DNA of 64,000 nt, taken from assembly GCF_001540865.1 (NCBI RefSeq), contig NC_033633.1, positions 11,134,917 through 11,198,916 of the forward strand. Reading direction: 5' to 3'. The stretch is from Ananas comosus (Eukaryota; Streptophyta; Magnoliopsida; Poales; Bromeliaceae). The first letter of the stretch is position 1. Each line of letters starts with the position of its first letter. The notes below the pieces were generated by a model that searched no databases, was not told the origin of the DNA, and saw only the letters and a list, made by a program, of their open reading frames with translations. Shown piece after piece: positions 20,903 through 40,192 of this stretch. The position numbers and the translations under genes were made by a program.

Positions 20903-21333
20903 TATATATATCATACACTACTAAGAAAAAAAAAAAAAAAAAAAAAAAACCTTTTCTAATTGCATTTTCTTTGTGATAATTTTGTTGGAACTTAGAAGTT
21001 TCATCTTGCATGAAAAAAGAAAGATGTTTATATAACTTGCTTTATTTGTTTCCTTTATTAGAGCACATAGTGCTGTTGCTGCACTCTAATTCTTTTTTCA
21101 TGTAATTAAGAGAATAAGATTTGTTGATGTACATTAATTTAATCATCAACATATATTGCACAACTTAAACTAAGTGTAATGCATGGCAATTGATCACAAG
21201 GTTCTACGGCCCTTAATTTTTACATGTATGTAAATGTATGTGTGCATTTGTATATACATACATAAATACGTATATCTAACGAAAAATGTTGGAACTATAT
21301 ATATATTAACAATTTTATGTATATATATATATG
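20903..21333. other. 3' flank of the acyltransferase gene
   Basis: An A run at 20922-20949 and AT-rich DNA. Presumed 3' UTR and terminator, but no poly(A) signal can be singled out. Confidence 0.45.
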
Positions 21334-21880
21334 TAGAGTTGAGCTGGAATACTATCGGCAGCAAACGAGCTCTGTTGTCAACCATTTATTTTTGATGATG
21401 GAGCCTCCAAATCGGTGATCGGCGCTGTTGAATATGATCTATATCACATGAAGTATCTAGAAATCAAATTTCATACTTTTTCGATATTGTTTTCTTGTCT
21501 ATCAAATAGACGTAAAAATAAACGACTGAAAATAAATATCCTCTAAAAAGTGATTATAGGAATTTTGTAATCAAGATCGAAAGTATAGATCTTGTTCTAA
21601 ATAGTTTAAAGAATTTTCTGACCAAAATTTAATTGATTTGGATAGCTTTATATCGTTAAATGAGAAAACGCTTCACATCTATCATTAAAATTACAAAATT
21701 TGAAACTCTTTAATCATTAGGTCAATGATGTCGAAAAGATTTAAAATTTGGTTTCTAGATACTTCAAGTGGTATAGATCATGTTCAACGATGCCGATCGT
21801 CGATTTGAAGGCTCCATCATCGAAAATAAATAAATGGCAACAAAATCCGTTTGCTACCGATAGTATTTCAGCTTAACTCT
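21334..21880. mobile_element. Long-TIR MITE, GCTGGAATACTATCGGTAGC family
   Basis: Ends TAGAGTTGAGCTGGAATACT and TAGTATTTCAGCTTAACTCT, ~547 bp. Arms of roughly 170 bp are inverted copies of each other, with flanking TATATA/ATACAT. Close in sequence to the copy at 27968-28512. Confidence 0.8.
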
Positions 21881-22163
21881 ATACATGTAAGCTTAGATAT
21901 AAGTACCAATCAAGGACCACATATTTTCTTACTTTTCTTTACTCCTAAAAGTTTATATATAGTCCGCATTAGAATTGCATGTGATATGAAGTCGATATCA
22001 AAGCAAATCACGCTTCCACCGGTGCAAAAGTACGTGTACATGTAGTGCGTTGTTAGCATATACTAAACCATTATGACTTGTCCTTTCGCATTAATTAGAT
22101 TTTACCCGGGAGGTTGTACGTCGTTTTCAAGCGGATGCTTCTGCATGAAGCTAATTAAATTTA

Positions 22164-22970
22164 GAGTTAATTACACCAATGATCCTAACCGTTACACTGT
22201 TTTTCAATTGGGTTCCTAATCTTTTTTTTTTGCAATCAAATTCCTAATCTTTTGATTTCCTTTTAATTAAGTCTCAACCGTTAGACAGCTGTTAAAATTG
22301 ACGAAAAATGCCACGTCAGTACCCCGTCAGTGCCACGGTGGCGCAGTGTCAGCGGCACGATTGCGCTGTGTCAGCGGATTACAAAAAAAAAAAAAATTAG
22401 GAACCAAATTAAAAAATGGTGCAAAGGTTGAGGACCAATGGTGTAATAAACCCATTATATTTATAAATTCAAAAAAAATTTAATTTAAGATTTATATTTT
22501 AAATTTAAATTTTGATTTTGAATTCAAATTTAAATTCGAATTCAAATTTCAATTTTATATTTAATTTNATTAAAATTAAAATTTAATTTATATTCAATTA
22601 AAAATTTAAATTTAAAAATTGAATTTCAATTCAAAATTTTAATTCAGCTTTAAATTCAAATTCAAAATTCTAATTTCTCGTTAGTTTAAAATTTTAATTT
22701 TAATATTATTTTGAATTTAAATTTAAAATTTTGAATTTTTTTATGTACTAAAATAAAAAATGTGCAAAGTTTAGGGACCTAAATTGACATGCAAAAGATT
22801 GTCACATAGACGCTGACGTGGCAATTCCGTTAATTTTAACTATTTTTTTAACGGTTGGGACCTAATTGTAATAAAAATAAGAGGTTAGGGACTCAATTGC
22901 AAAAAAAAAAAGGTTGAAAACTCAAGTGAAAATTAGTGAAAAGGTTAGGGACTACTAGTGTAATTAACCC
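22164..22970. mobile_element. Mutator-like MITE with 9-bp target duplication
   Basis: TIRs GAGTTAATTACACCAATGAT and AGTGTAATTAACCC. The 9 bases TTAAATTTA occur on both sides (22155-22163 and 22971-22979). Subterminal pairs such as CCGTTAGACAGCTGTTAA and GGTTAGGGAC are inverted. The core (22480-22740) is a mosaic of AAATTT/GAATTC words with one N at 22568. The 9-bp duplication points to Mutator, though the flanks are AT-rich. Confidence 0.65.
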
Positions 22971-22979
22971 TTAAATTTA

Positions 22980-24100
22980 AACAACTACAGTAAAATATAT
23001 TTTAAACGACGTTTTTTAAATAACGTTTTATTCTAACATTTTTAATACATGACATTTGCCGATATTATAATTAAACGACGCTAATATATATATTTTTATT
23101 AAATACTGATATAAATTTTTCGACGCTATATTAAAACGTTGGTATATTTATTCCGACATATTTACTTAATAATTCTTTGCTCGACTTTTTACAAATATTG
23201 GGATTATTCTGAACGGCGTTTTAAAGCATCACTAATTATTATTTAAAGTATCGTACTATCACCAATTTCATGTTTATAATAATAATCTCTTATTTAAGTA
23301 CTCCAATTAATCAAAGCCCTTCATTTGTTATTATGGTTCATTAAATGCTTAGACACAAACAGGTGAGAATTAATTGAATATTCATCATATATGCATAACA
23401 ATGATTGAGAGAAACAGTGAAGCAACTTTTTGATTAATTTTAATTTTATGTACATGCAAAATCCTTAAATGGAAAAAAGAAATTGAATTATGTACAACAA
23501 TATTAAATGTGAACTTTGACTTATTTTTATTTATGAAGAAAATATGTTAAACGAATTGTGTAAAATTAAGATACGGACAAAATTAATTGTTCCAAAATTT
23601 AGTCAATAATTAACGGTCTAGTATTAATAAAATATTGACAATTAAAGCCTCGTTTCGCACCGTGGCCTTTTTGTTTCTCTATCAAAAATAATTTTAACAA
23701 TAAAAGAAAAATTCTTATAATTGAATATTAAATTATGTATAATTACTGTTTAAAAATTAAAAAAAAAAGATTTGGACGTTTTTTTATTCATTAGTACAAG
23801 TTCTATATGTTTAACTCCTCTACTCTAAAAAGCATTAATTATCTATATATTGATAAACAAAAAATCTTTATCTTAACAGAAAATGTAAAAATATGCTTAG
23901 GTTTTGATCAATTATTATAAAATTAGCACGGAATCATAAATTTATTTAGATGGGGATTACTATAAAATTATCAGTAAAGTTAATAAAATACTAAATTAAT
24001 TTGATTAAGTAGAAAAGGATTTAAAAAGTTAAAACAATCTCTAAAAAAAAAAAGATTATTAATGAAGTAGTTGAGAGTGTCATTCCACTGTGGTTTAGTG
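22980..24100. other. AT-rich intergenic DNA
   Basis: 22980-23240 carries repeated ACGACG/AACGTT words resembling CACTA subterminal repeats; the remainder is unassigned. No gene. Confidence 0.45.
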
Positions 24101-24584
24101 TAGGGATGTCAACGGGTTGGGTTTGGGTCGGGTTTTGAAAAACCCGAACCCGAACCCGAAAACCAAATTAAAACCCGTACCCGGATCCGAACCCGGCGGG
24201 TTTTAAAAATCTATACCCATATCCGTACCCGACCAAAAACCCAAAACCCGAACCCGGACCCGGATCCGGCCAGTTTTAAAAATCCATACCGTTAAATGAA
24301 GATCTAAGAGATAAAAATTATTAAATATTTTATATATTATATAAATAAATAAAAATAAAGTATGTATATATATAATTTATTCGGGTTTGGGTTCGGGTTC
24401 AGGTCGGATTCGGGTTCGGGTTCGGGTCGGATAAATACAAAATCCATACCCGTATTCATATCCGTCGGGTTTTTATTTTCTATACCCATAACCAAATCCA
24501 TACACGTTTAGCTCGGATAAACTCGCCCCGTTCGGATTCGGGTTAGGATAATATTTCAGGTATCCATACCCATTGACATCCCTA
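24101..24584. mobile_element. hAT-type element, TAGGGATGTCAACGGG family
   Basis: TIRs TAGGGATGTCAACGGGTTGG / CATTGACATCCCTA. The flanks GTTTAGTG and ATTTAGTG match at 7 of 8. Contains CGGGTTCGGGTCGG and CCGAACCCGAACCC repeats in inverted arrangement around an AT core. Confidence 0.8.
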
Positions 24585-25599
24585 ATTTAGTGTTAAGAGG
24601 TCACCCTATATACATATATCATTCACCTCAATATTTTTTGAGCAATATTGCTACCTCACTATTATTTTTCACCTCTTAATTCACCTCAATATTATATTTC
24701 ATATTATCTAGTGAAAAATGTATGGAGGCCTCCTCGACAATATACGCATTTTGAAATAGACCCTCAACTTTTATTTTTTACATTTATTATTGTATTCAGA
24801 TTTCTTTAACTTCAATATTTTTTTGAGGGGCAATTTCTTATATACTCCTGAAAAGTTTTCGACTTTTTGATTTATCTATCTTAGAAGGCGAATATTGAAA
24901 ATACTCTTTTTACGTTCTAATATATTTTAAATATACTCCTAGAATTAATTAAATTCTGTTAATAAACGGTTAGCAATAACTGCATATTATATGTATGAAA
25001 TTACTATTTTGCCCTTTCAAATATACTTTTCTATCATCACCGATTTTTTCTATTTGTTCTTAAGTTAGGGGCACAAAAAGTATTTTGATTTTTGATTTTT
25101 TCAAATATATTTTTCTACCATCACCATCATTTGTTATTTGCCCTTAAGTAAAAAACAGAACAGACATTTTGATCTTTTCTTTAGCTCTAATAGATAATTA
25201 ACTCACGTTTAACCCAATTTAATTTAACGGGTGGTAATTATAGAGGTATTTTGGAATAACGGAGGAACATATGAGGGGTATATTAGAAAGAAAAAAAAAG
25301 ATAAATGAGATATTTGAGGGATATATAGACAATTATTTTTTTTTTTTTGTTATTTCACTTTTTATAGTTAACTAAGTTTTAAGTTTTTAGTAAATTCCAT
25401 AGCTTATTTAGCCACAACCCCCATCTACACAGCATCAATATAGAGCACATGTCAAGTATGAACAAATAAAAATCCAAAGATTTTCAATACCTTATTTTTT
25501 CCATCCTAATTAAGGCTATTACAAAGTATGTGGTTACAATGTACAACCAAATTTTTTAATACAAGTTAATTTTAATTTCTCTTTTCACAATATACCAAG
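24585..25599. other. Intergenic DNA with a probable AT-rich MITE
   Basis: About 24832-25345 has ends resembling inverted copies (TATATACTCCTGAAAAGTTT... / ...GAGGGATATATAGACAATTA). A similar piece lies at 26810-27320. No gene. Confidence 0.4.
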
Positions 25600-26093
25600 T
25601 AGAGATGTCAACGGGTTGGATTCGGGTGGATTTTTAAAAATCCGAATCCAAAACCCGACTCCAAACTCGAGACCCGAACCCGAATCCGAACCCGACTGAT
25701 TTTAAAAATCCATATCCAAACCCGAACCCGACCAAAAATCCGAAACCCAAACCCGAACCCGAAAATTTGAACCCGAAACAATTATTTCTTTTTTCAATAT
25801 TTCAAAATATATTATATTAAATCTAAATTTTTAAAATATAAATTCAAATATAACATCAAATATATATATATATATTATATATAATACAAAATAAATTCGG
25901 GTTCAAGTCGGATTCGGGTCAGGTTCGGGTTCAGGTCAGGTACAATCAAAATCTATATCCGAATCCATATCCGTCGGGTTTCTATTTTTGATATCCATAT
26001 CTAAATTCATATTCATATCTATCGGATATATTCATTTCATTCGGGTTTGAATTCGGATAAAATTTCGGATATCCATACCCATTGATATCCCTA
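25600..26093. mobile_element. hAT-type element, TAGAGATGTCAACGGG family
   Basis: TIRs TAGAGATGTCAACGGGTTGG / CATTGATATCCCTA. The flanks ATACCAAG and ATGCCAAT match at 6 of 8. Same internal layout as 12705-13138 and 59079-59513. Confidence 0.75.
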
Positions 26094-26232
26094 ATGCCAA
26101 TTATATTTATTGTCCAAAATACCAAAATACAAAAGGTATGACCGTTCTAGGACGAACTATCTACACATGTCCTCGCCCCGCGCCCAGCTCCTCCCCGACC
26201 AATGCACCTGAAAAATAGGTTGTCAGAAACTT

Positions 26233-26396
26233 TTTTTCTTTTTCTTTTTTTTAGAAATAGGTAGGACGCTACTCGCTTCGTTTTATTTTATTTAAAAATA
26301 AACTTAGCTGGAAATGTGAATCAACTAGGATTCAAACTTGGGATCTCGGATATCAACCGCCAAGCCCTTTACCATTTGTTCTAGGGACGGTCGGTG
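26233..26396 (-). mobile_element. tRNA-derived SINE with 15-bp target duplication
   Basis: Same family as 9261-9448: minus-strand head CCGACCGTCCCTAGAACAAA, box-B-like AAGTTTGAATCC, and tail as a T-rich run from 26233. Flanks GGTTGTCAGAAACTT and GGTTGTGAGAAACTT (26218-26232, 26397-26411) differ at one base. Confidence 0.8.
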
Positions 26397-26411
26397 GGTT
26401 GTGAGAAACTT

Positions 26412-27367
26412 ATACAAGTTTTTCGGTGAATACAACTAGCCATAAAAGGCGAGCTGCATCCACTGGCCCATGAGATATTTCTGATTCCGATTCAGGTAAT
26501 GAACCAAACAGAATTAGGTAATAAGTCATTCCGATTCCGATTCCAGCTTATTTTGATTCCGATTCCGATTCCGATTCTGACTCTGACTTCGAACCAAACA
26601 CGCCCATAACGGGAACTAAGCAATAAATATCATGATATTTTATCGAGTAAGAGTAAATGGAATTATTATGCACCAATGCCAAAAATTGTCGACTACTCTA
26701 CTATACCCAATTTGCCGTCTGGCCGATTACAAGGACCCGGCCTAAGCTTGCTTGTGAAGAAGCATGCACTGTCAGGATTAGCTCAGTCTATAAAATTTAG
26801 TAATTCTGATAGAAAAATATAATTTTTTTCAAAATTATCTTTGTGGTCATGTGAATATTAGTTTTTACTAAAATATCAGTAAATATAATTTGCACTTGTA
26901 AATTAAATTTTGTTGGTGAACAATTAGAAACAATCGTTATCTTTATAAAATTACTATTTTATCCTTTCAAATACGCTTTTTTACCGTTACCAACTTTTTC
27001 TTATTTGCCCGTAAGTTAGAGGCTAAAGAAATATTTTGACTTCTTTCCTTTTTAAATATACCTATCTATCATTACCAACTTTTCTTATTCTTATTTATCC
27101 TTAAGTCGGAGATAAAATAAGTATTTTGATTCTTTTTCTAAAAAAAATCAGGTAGAAATTTAATATGGATTTAATCCGAGATAACTTAAAGGGTATTAAC
27201 AGAGGAGTATTTTTGAATAACGGAGAAATATACGAGAAATATATTTTAAACAAAAAAAAAAGTAAAGATAAATTAGAAATTTTAGAAATTTTGAGAGGTA
27301 TATAAATAACTATTCCTAAAATTTGTGATACTAGCAACTGTATGTGACCAAATAACTGCCTTACAAA
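26412..27367. other. Intergenic DNA with GATTCC repeats
   Basis: 26478-26590 is an imperfect (GATTCC)n array ending in CGAACCAAACACGCCC, a terminus like that of the Harbinger-type elements at 44113-47133. The rest is AT-rich with no gene. Confidence 0.45.
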
Positions 27368-27800
27368 ATAGAATTAAGGGCTTTTTCTGCATTTAGTCCC
27401 CTCTGAAAAAAAATTTACAAATAGCCCCATAAAATTTATAATTATAAAAGTGGCTCTATCCCTGCGACGCAAGCGCCGCGTCAGCGACTGTGGATGGTTA
27501 AGTTGAACACGATGAATTTTAATACAATGAAATATTTACCATGTTTGGACGGTTGGATAGTACCCAAGTCCCGCACTGCAGAAAAACTCAAACAGTTCTG
27601 CAGTGCAGTTTTGCTTAAACACGATGAATCATTCACCGCGTCTAAACACAGTGAATAGTTTACCGTATTCAATTTATGCCACTACTCCAGCCAGCTGCTG
27701 ACGTGGCGCTTGCATGACCGGAATAGAAGCAGTTTTGCAATTTAAATTTTGCGAAGCTATTTATGAAAAAAAAAAATGAGGAGGCTAAATGCAAAAAAAA
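27368..27800. repeat. Repeat resembling a MITE, related to one in a helicase intron
   Basis: Starts GCTTTTTCTGCATTTAGTCC and ends with AGGCTAAATGCAAAAAAAAT, an inverted match. It contains GATGAATCATTCACCGCG, the same motif that forms hairpins at 30170-30350. Confidence 0.5.
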
Positions 27801-27967
27801 TCTTAGAATTAGAGAAAGTCTACTGTACGGTACATACAATACATTATCAATAATAAGCCAATTATATCTTTCTTCTTTTAAAAAAGTATAACAAAAGTAT
27901 TTTTTATAATCATAATGTGACAAAGAACCTAAAAAAAAAAAAAAGAATTTTTTTCTAGAATCAATAA

Positions 27968-28512
27968 GAGTTGAGCTGGAATACTATCGGTAGCAAACGG
28001 ACTTCGTTGCCACCCATTTGTTTTCAATGATGGAGCCTCCAAATCAACGATCGGTACTGTTAAAAATGATCTATACCACTTGAAGTATCTAGAAATCAAA
28101 TTTCATGCTTTTTTGATATTATTCTCTTATTCATCAAGTGGGCGTAAAAATGAACGGCTGAAAATGAATATCCTTTAAAAAGTGATGATAGGAATTTTAT
28201 AATCAAGATCGAGAGTATAGATCTTGTTCTAAATAGTTTAAAGAATTTTCTAACAAAAATTCAATTGATTTGAATAGCTTTACACCGTTAAACGAAAAAA
28301 CGTCTCATATCGACTATTAAAATTACAAAATTTGAAACCCTTTGATCATTAGGTCAATGATGTTGAAAAGATTTGAAATTTGATTTCTAGATACTTCAAG
28401 TGATATAAATTATGATCAACAATACCGATCGTCGATTTGAAGGTTCCATCATCGAAAATAAATGGATGGCAACGGAGCCCGTTTGCTACCGATAGCATTC
28501 CAGCTCAACTCA
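27968..28512. mobile_element. Long-TIR MITE with a 9-bp target duplication, in the helicase promoter
   Basis: Ends GAGTTGAGCTGGAATACTAT and ATAGCATTCCAGCTCAACTC. The 9 bases AATCAATAA occur at 27959-27967 and 28513-28521. This copy is not in a TA run, so it shows the duplication size; 9 bp with long TIRs suggests a Mutator-type foldback element. It ends about 170 bp before the helicase start codon. Confidence 0.8.
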
Positions 28513-28683
28513 AATCAATAATGGAAAAGCACTTCCCAAAAGAGAAAAAGAGAAAGAAAGGAAAAGCAATCGCACTACCAACTCCACCTTGCGCATACAC
28601 GCTACCCAACTCCACACGGACCACATCAAAAGCGTCGTCGCTCACGCTAGCTGCCGACACTTCACTTTCCCACCACCGACACA

Positions 28684-34311
<5,628 letters not shown>

Positions 34312-34636
34312 GAGGAACTGCCGACCGGACCATTGTTTTTCCCCCTTCCATTGGATGTGCTTAGTGTTTTGAATGATCATAGCTGCATCAACGGCCCATT
34401 TGGACGTCGAAATGAATCAGGATCCTTTTGCATTGGTGATTATTTGCTCGACCACTCGCTCATAAATATACGCCACAATAAGAGACATGCCGAACAAACT
34501 ATCATGAAAGTGAAATAGCGTCCGGATATATCCACCATACATATATTACTGCTGCTTCCACTAGTTGCAGTAGAGTCGATTTTCGGATTATCCGACTTTT
34601 CGGTAATATTCAGCGTAGTTTAGCATAGTTTCTTTG

Positions 34637-34678
<42 letters not shown>

Positions 34679-35214
34679 GATTACTTCTTTTGAGAAATGT
34701 ATAGAATATATCTACTATGGTAACTCTCTCAAGGTGAGAATTTCACATCAAATATGTGTGATGTAATCAGGAGCCACTTACTTGGATTAATACTATATGT
34801 TTTTCCTTTCTATTCTTAATAATTGTGTTTATTTTTTGTTCTTCTATTTTTTGTCATATTAGATTGTGCCAGAGCCATTTTTTATTGGTACAATTCTTAG
34901 ACACATGAATTTAATCAGTTTGAAATTCCAATTTATTTTGATCAACAATAGTTAAAAAAGAAAAAAAAAACCTGAAAAATACCAAAAATTGAGAAAATCA
35001 AAGAACAACTATATATAACAGTAACATACTAAACCAGTAATGTAAAATATCACTAAAAGTTGAGAAAACATATTATCAGATAATTGAAACATTTTACTAA
35101 ACATTTAATTTGTGTAACAAAGTGTAAAGCTAATAAAATCCATCAAAGTACTACACGTAGAAAACATAAATATGTTATAAGCCAATATAGTATACTTGTG
35201 CAAAGTGTAAATTG
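34312..35214. other. 3' flank of the helicase, with a (TGT)n microsatellite
   Basis: 34636-34679 is about 14 TGT repeats, probably within the 3' UTR. The rest is AT-rich with no gene. Confidence 0.6.
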
Positions 35215-35475
35215 CATCAACAGTCCCTAAACTTTTGGCCAACTTTCATTTTGGCCCTCGTGCTTTTGAGTGCGGCATTTGAAACCCTAAACTCTCGAAA
35301 ACCATTTCGCTCTAGTCCCTATCCTTCGTCTTCGTCTTCGTCTCCGATCTCAGACAATATTGTTTCTCGAAAGGACTAAACCGAAAGAAGTTTGAAAGTT
35401 CGGCGTCTTAAATGTCGAACTTAAAAAGCTCGAGGGCTAAATTTAAAACTTGAGTAGGAGTTCAGGGAGTAGCAG
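35215..35475. repeat. Probable MITE between two convergent genes
   Basis: Ends TAAATTGCATCAACAGTCCC / AGTTCAGGGAGTAGC. The inner words CTAAACTTTTGGCC and CTCGAGGGCTAAATTTAAAAC are loosely inverted, with a short (CTTCGT)n in the middle. It lies just 3' of RWA copy 1. Confidence 0.4.
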
Positions 35476-35504
35476 TTCTACTATACTGAAGAATCTGCAA
35501 ACAT

Positions 35505-38500
35505 TCATAACAGCATCTTTGGAAGGTTAAGCAACACCAAAGAAAGGGCGTAGAGTGTAACGGAGACGATCGCTGCTACGACGATGTTATACATCAAGCG
35601 CTTGTCGTCTCCGCTCGGTATGAAAACCATCTTGAGTTTGTTTGTCAATCCAAAGACTCTATGAGCAACCTGCACATCATTACATCAAAGAAACAAAGTG
35701 ATAAACTGACACCGAAACTGGGCTAAAAACTGCAGAAACCACACTTCGTATATCGCGACTTTCACTTTGTTCCTAAAAGTTTTGAACCGAAGAGACAATG
35801 CGAACCGTGATATATATGGCAGTGGTGAGCAAGAAGTTGAGCATTGGATAGTTGGGGATGAGAGACAGATCCTTTCGCGGTTGTTTGTCCGGCCCGCCTG
35901 TTCTGTAAGCACACGAGAAATAATAACAAATTATCCCAAAAAGATCAAGCAAAAAGAACATCACCAATGATGTAGAAACAACGCTAAAGAACGCTTTGTC
36001 TTGTCGTTTGGAATAGCTTCTCTACTTACAAAAAAATGGAGAGTTTAGCAATCCAAAAGTCGAAAGCATTAATCGTATCGCTGGAACAAGCATTAATTAT
36101 AGGTTCCAAAAGTGAAAGCTCCAAAAGTCAAGGTTTTGTTTATGCTATAACATGGAGCCATTGCAGATAATTCAGCGAAAAGTCGGTCGACAGTGCTTTG
36201 TCGAACAGCTTTACGCAAACAGCACTTTTACAAAAAGCTAGGATCAAGCTAACGAAGAACTAGAAACTTATTTAGAAACCTCATCCAGATGTGGTACTGC
36301 GATATGTAAGTCTCCAGCGTAATCTTTCCAAGCCACCTAACAGTTTCTCATCGAAGATCAGTAAAACAACAAAAATTGTCAAAATATAAGTGAGCACTTC
36401 AACATAGTGTATGTATTGGGAGGTAAAAGGAGGGATCGAGAGGCGCTCACCCAAAGAGCGCGAGAGTATAGTTTCGGAATCGCTGAGTTATGTTCCTCAG
36501 AACAATGTACACACTGATTTTCAACGAATTAGCAAACAAAACATATAAATTTATCAGTATCAGACATGGACCAGAGCTATAAAGCATCATTGTGTTGTTG
36601 AGGTTAAAGCGTACGTGATCGGAATCCATGACGTATAGGGGTGATATACGTTGTACGTATGCTTTTCGAGCTTGAACAGATACTCGTACCACACGTAACC
36701 AACCTGAAGAAACAAATTGCGGATTCGTCGATGAAAATTTGAAGTGTTATCAAGAAGAAATAACAGTTAGGATTAGTACCAGTAGGCAAATTGTGGCAAT
36801 GGATGATTTGATCAGTATTTGAAGCGAAACTCTGGTTTTTTCCAGTTTCTCCATCCACCTCTCGACCTTATATCAGCAAACAATCAGAAATGAATTAGTC
36901 GAGTTCGTTGTTTTCAGTTTGAGATATGTTCCTGAAATGGAATTCGAGATTCATTACAATTTACTGCTCGAGTACGAATCAGCCATTTACATAAACAGAC
37001 GATGCGTTCAGAACAGTTAAATCTGACAAAATCCCCAGAATAACTTAAAATCTTTTAAAAATTCGAATCGAATTTGCAAATTGATAAAAAGAGCTTCTAA
37101 ACATTAATGAAAAGCATTTTGAAAACTCACCGTCGGATGATAATAGGCATAAATCATTCCCACGATCCATATATACCGATCGAGCCCCGACCGGAAATGC
37201 CATTCATGCATGGGAGGATATGGTTCGCTTACGTCCGGATCATTATAAGCTGCATTTGTTTGACAATAAATCAAACAAAAAAGTAAAGAAACCATGGAAA
37301 AAACTGACAAAAAGAAAGAAAAGTTTGTAAGAACTGACCTAGAAGGAAAGCGAATGGGCTCCACACGAAGTCGAAGACACTAGGGACTTCCCACACAATA
37401 ACAATGACCGCAAAGCAAGCAACAATTTTAACCGCAATGACCGAGCCATGTTTATTGTACTTGTTAAAGAGGCCAAGCGCGCAATACACCAATAGAGTGA
37501 AGAAGGTGTGCATTGGGCAGATGTAGTACAACATGTAATGGTTGTCGAGAGCAATGCAGCAAAACGCGACAAAGAAATTGAGCCTCCACATCATCTGTTC
37601 GAACACAAAGGAACCGCCGTTCGCAGAGGCAATTTCAAAAGGCCAAAATGCAGAAAAGAGCTGGGCACCAGGCGAGGGTATATACGTGTAGATAGTATTT
37701 AAACTGAGCTCTAGATTTTGTAATAGAATAGTAGAAGGTTTGGTTTATACTGCTAGTGTTTCTAACTCGTCATTTGATGTTAGAATTGTAGAAAATTTAT
37801 AATATTATCCTGAAATATCATGTACTCTATTGACAGGTGCTCTATATCGACGCCGTACAGGCAATTTCAAAGGTCTCAGCAGTTTGAGTTCGAGTTCGAC
37901 GGCAAAGTGAAAATTGTGGTGTTATGAAGAGGTGTTTTGATTTCGACATGAAATGGTTGAAATTACCTGAGCGAACCGCGCAAAGCTGAAGTCTTTGCGC
38001 ACGTAGTAGTAGGAGAAGTTCCCAAATCCAGTCATCCACACATATGCGGCGATGAAAACTCGAATCGCGTTGTAAATTTCTTTCGCGGCAAAATAGTGGT
38101 ACATCACAAAAAGTACCTATGCATTGAAAGTAAAAAAAAATGAACATTTTAGATGTAGTCGCCGTCAGCTCAAATGTTTACAAAAGTTTAGCTCTTCATT
38201 TTCAGATTTACATATGAATGGTTAAAGAATCAGTGAATATCTTTGAATTTGTGAAAAACTTTTAACTAAAAGTTGGTCTCCTTTGTGCAATTGTACCCCA
38301 TTGTTTGCTTTAAAAGTTAGTAGATCGCCGAGATCGACATATATATCTTCGATGTAATGTACCTAATTACATTAGAGCGCGAGTTACCTGCATCCACCCC
38401 TTCCATTCCTCGGTCTGATCCCTGTTAAGATACCGCACGGACTTCTCTAAAACTGGCGAGTTTTCTTGATGCTTCTTGAGAGAAGTAATCGCTGCGACGA

Positions 38501-40192
38501 TAATAAGAAGGAAGTAGAGAAAGAGGAAAAGGTCTCTGTCGTAGTGCTACGTGGAAAAAACAAAAAATAAGAAAAAAGAATACATATAATCTATCTGCAA
38601 AAGTGTTGTTTTAACTTTCAAAGGACTAGAAACAAACCTTAGTCGACTCTCCGAAGAGATTCGTGCGGTCGCAGATGTAAAAAAACACCGTGACAGCTCC
38701 AAATTCTGATCTGTAAATCGTCGAATCAAATCAATCACTGCATTTCTCTTAAAAGAGAAGTTGTATTAGCTAAAAGTCATGAAAACTTAGCTTTACTTAC
38801 AGGGATCTTAGCGTCGAGCGGTTCTCTAACAAAAACTCCTTGTCCATTGAAAGAAATCTGAAAGTAACATAACAAAGAAAGAAAAGAAAAGAAAAGGACA
38901 TAAAGCATGAATGGAGAAGAGCATTAGAGTGATTTGATTATGTAGTAAAACTTTTGTGTGTGTGTGTGTGTGTGTTGTTCTTGCAACACCTGAGAAAGCT
39001 TGGCGACGATTTGCGAACTTGCGAAGGCGATGCTAAAGAAGGACCTCCCTTTAACAAGTGAATTTTCTCATCGTTTTCGACGAAATCAGAACCAAAATCG
39101 GCGCCACTGAAAATCAAAGAAGGTAAACTTGTATTGAGACCGACAATCATTAAATGTGACGAAATCATCGACGAATTTGATAAAAGCTTCAGTTTATTTG
39201 ACTACAATCACTCAATTCAAAAAGAATCAAAAGTTAAGGGATTATCAAATTAAAAGAATGTAAAAGTTGAGGAGGTCATTTTAATTTGGCCTATAGTTGA
39301 AGTGGTCTCCATGCATAGGAGTGAACCTACTTAAGTGGTTTAGAGCTTCATTGCTGATTCAAAAAGCTGAATTAAACTTTTGGGGTTTTAAATCAATTCT
39401 CTAATTTGAAGTTTCTACTTTCACAGCAATGACAAGTTATTAAGAAGATCTTAACGGAAAAAGTTATTTGTGCTTCATTGAATAGCTCTACTCAAATAAC
39501 TTTCCTAAATATGAGAAATATATTCATGTAAAACTCACTTCTTCGGGGGATTCGAGTTGTTTAGGTGTTCCAACAGCTCAGAATAAAGCCATGCTACAAT
39601 TACAGGCAAAAGTCCAAGAAGTAATGAAACCTGCTACAAAGGGCATTTCATTTTAGAATAAGAGAATATCTAAATCAAATGAAATTAAACCACTTTTAGC
39701 AAAATTTATTCATCAATATACATACCCAGAACCAAAAGAAATGCATTAAAGACCCAGAAAAGATACCATTGAATCCACTGAATCTCAGTAAAGTCGGAAA
39801 ACTTTGATTGTGAGCTAAAAACGCATTGCTGTAGAGTGCAGTGCTATTTGAAAAAGTGTGATATGAAAAGCACAGTTGGAAAAAGCAGCACATTAAAGAC
39901 CCTCTGACAACTTCATTTTGCAGCAAAATCAGAAGTATCAAATTAGAGCTCGTACTTTCGAGGCTCGAAATCTTATTTCTGAGTTTTTCTGTGATATGTA
40001 CTGCTCGTATTGAAAGCAGAAACAAAGGTAAGGCCAAGCAGGCGTTAAAAATAACATTCACAATCATATTTTCTTAGCATATATAGAAATTAAAGGTAAG
40101 GAATATGATGAGACAAATTTGTAATAAAAAGAGAGAGAGAAAAAAAAAAAAAAAAGTACCTGGCTAGGAGTTATGGGGCCTGAAATCTCCAT
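35505..40192 (-). CDS. RWA: REDUCED WALL ACETYLATION protein, copy 1 (CAS1-domain O-acetylation protein)
   Basis: Fifteen exons in transcript order: 40160-40192, 39539-39630, 38990-39106, 38801-38857, 38638-38710, 38388-38546, 37967-38116, 37339-37594, 37131-37249, 36780-36866, 36615-36703, 36451-36513, 36280-36336, 35806-35902, 35505-35669. All junctions are GT-AG and in phase, giving 537 residues (Arabidopsis RWA2 is about 568). RWA proteins are Golgi multi-pass membrane proteins thought to supply acetyl groups to TBL acetyltransferases for xylan, pectin and mannan O-acetylation. Hallmarks seen: [119 protein letters not shown] and PSGDDKRL. At least ten hydrophobic segments. Starts at the ATG giving [11 protein letters not shown]. 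Lies tail-to-tail with the helicase. Confidence 0.95.
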
